This document shows, one piece after another, positions 63,490 to 64,000 of a stretch of 64,000 bases of DNA; the stretch's first letter is position 1; every line of letters starts with the position of its first letter. Source of the DNA: Verrucomicrobiota bacterium. Lineage in GTDB: Bacteria; Verrucomicrobiota; Verrucomicrobiia; CAIQCK01. The stretch lies in contig JAPLTX010000059.1 in assembly GCA_026397915.1 (NCBI GenBank), positions 1 to 64,000 on the forward strand, read 5' to 3'. The position numbers were made by a program, and so were the translations under genes. The notes beneath the pieces are model-generated. The model did no database searches, was not told the origin of the DNA, and saw nothing but the letters and a program-made list of their open reading frames with translations.

Positions 63490-64000
63490 ATGAAGTGGAA
63501 AATTTGCTTTTCAATGCTGCTGCTGGCGTTTGCCTGTCGTGCCGGCTCTGCCGCGCCCGCCGCTTTCTACGTCGCCGCCAACGGCAAGGACACCAACCCC
63601 GGCACCGAGGCGAAACCGTTCGCTACGCTGGAGCGCGCACGCGACGCCATCCGCCAATCCAAAATTCCAAATCCAAAATCCAAAATCGAAGTCCTCGTCC
63701 GCCGTGGCACGTATGCGTTGCCGCAAACGCTCAAGCTCGACGCACGCGACAACGGCGTTACCTGGCGTGCCTACAAGAACGAGAAGCCCATCATCATCGG
63801 CGGTAAACAGATCGCCGACTTCGCGCTGTGGAAAGGCGGGATTCTCAAGGCGAACGTCGGCGCGCAGGGCGTGACCAACTTCTTCCGCCAGCTCTTCTTC
63901 GATGGCAAGCGGATGCACTTGGCGCGCTATCCAAACTACGACCCACAGAATCCCTACGGTGGTGGTTGGGCCTATGCCGATGGCAAACCGTGGCCGATGT
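63490..64000 (+). CDS. secreted right-handed beta-helix protein, paralogue 5 (3' end outside window)
   Basis: From the ATG at 63490 an open frame of 170 codons runs to the right edge. It begins MKWKICFSMLLLAFACRAGS, a signal peptide, and continues with AAFYVAANGKDTNPGTEAKP, FATLERARDAIRQ, a repeat-encoded SKIPNPKSKIE, VLVRRGTYALPQTLKLDARD, EKPIIIGGKQI and FRQLFFDGKRMHLARYPNYD. The order matches paralogue 2 (RQLFFDGRRQELARYPN), so it is the N-terminal quarter of another family member. It lies 28 bp after paralogue 4 and continues the operon past the window. Confidence 0.88.
   Translation, partial: MKWKICFSMLLLAFACRAGSAAPAAFYVAANGKDTNPGTEAKPFATLERARDAIRQSKIPNPKSKIEVLVRRGTYALPQTLKLDARDNGVTWRAYKNEKPIIIGGKQIADFALWKGGILKANVGAQGVTNFFRQLFFDGKRMHLARYPNYDPQNPYGGGWAYADGKPWPM
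63656..63690 (+). repeat. in-frame 7-bp tandem repeat, five units (AATCCAA type)
   Basis: Units AATCCAA, AATTCCA, AATCCAA, AATCCAA and AATCGAA encode QSKIPNPKSKIE inside beta-helix paralogue 5. This is the longest of the three arrays at this site, which suggests unit number changes between paralogues. Confidence 0.92.

Noticed and set aside
38245..63690. The 7-bp arrays as CRISPR or satellite minisatellite arrays
   Set aside because: There are no spacers, unit length is 7 bases and arrays have four to five units inside coding frames; no cas genes are present.
34867..64000. A Bacteroidota-type SusC/SusD polysaccharide utilisation locus
   Set aside because: No TonB-dependent receptor, SusD-like lipoprotein or hybrid two-component regulator is found; the regulator is AraC-type and the transporter is RhaT.

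Overview
The window is a GC-rich, gene-dense bacterial chromosome segment. It most resembles the PVC superphylum, probably Verrucomicrobiota (a Pedosphaerales/Limisphaerales-like lineage), although no rRNA or marker gene is present to prove this. Pointers are a TIGR04073-type exosortase-associated protein, HzsA-like multihaem proteins, many secreted right-handed beta-helix proteins, Tat-exported Gfo/Idh/MocA and FAD enzymes, and 7-bp repeat arrays inside genes. I saw no tRNA, rRNA, CRISPR array, prophage or insertion sequence. | Region 1 (1-7.8 kb) is a surface-glycan cluster. It holds the end of a membrane glycosyltransferase, an ABC exporter, three paralogous CgeB-like glycosyltransferases, a NodB-type polysaccharide deacetylase and two related small secreted proteins. 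Degenerate 7-bp repeats lie at the gene joints. | Region 2 (8-15.3 kb) is mixed: aat, a polytopic PMT/ArnT-like transferase, a LarA-family enzyme, a class I glutamine amidotransferase, a metallo-beta-lactamase-fold enzyme with a vestigial HTH, the TIGR04073-like protein, a small lipoprotein and a membrane-anchored protein. | Region 3 (15.3-25.6 kb) has an exopolysaccharide-type set (GT4, asparagine synthetase, GT2), a secreted GH42-like protein, an NtrC-type sigma-54 regulator, a site-2 protease with CBS domains and a phosphofructokinase with Asn at the usual Mg-binding Asp. | Region 4 (25.7-34.9 kb) has a secreted GH5-like hydrolase, an unknown secreted protein, two HzsA-like c-type cytochromes, a lipoprotein, an SGNH esterase, and between them a decayed copy of an AraC regulator. 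| Region 5 (34.9-64 kb and beyond) is the main system. A divergent AraC regulator is followed by at least 15 same-strand genes with gaps of -4 to 86 bp, apparently one transcription unit over 28 kb long. It encodes five paralogous secreted beta-helix proteins, a GH29 fucosidase, two GH38-like proteins (one lacking metal ligands), three further clan-A-like hydrolases, a Tat-exported TIM-barrel protein, an alpha/alpha-barrel-like protein, a uroporphyrinogen-decarboxylase-family protein, a RhaT rhamnose transporter, a Gfo/Idh/MocA oxidoreductase and an FAD oxidoreductase. No SusC/SusD pair or sulfatase is seen. I infer a SusCD-less utilisation locus for a deoxyhexose-rich (rhamnose/fucose) and possibly mannose-containing plant or algal glycan, depolymerised outside the cytoplasm with rhamnose taken up by RhaT. 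| The most unusual sequence feature is the 7-bp repeat family. Arrays with units like AATCCAA or AATCAGA sit in frame inside four genes, three of them at exactly the same site of beta-helix paralogues.
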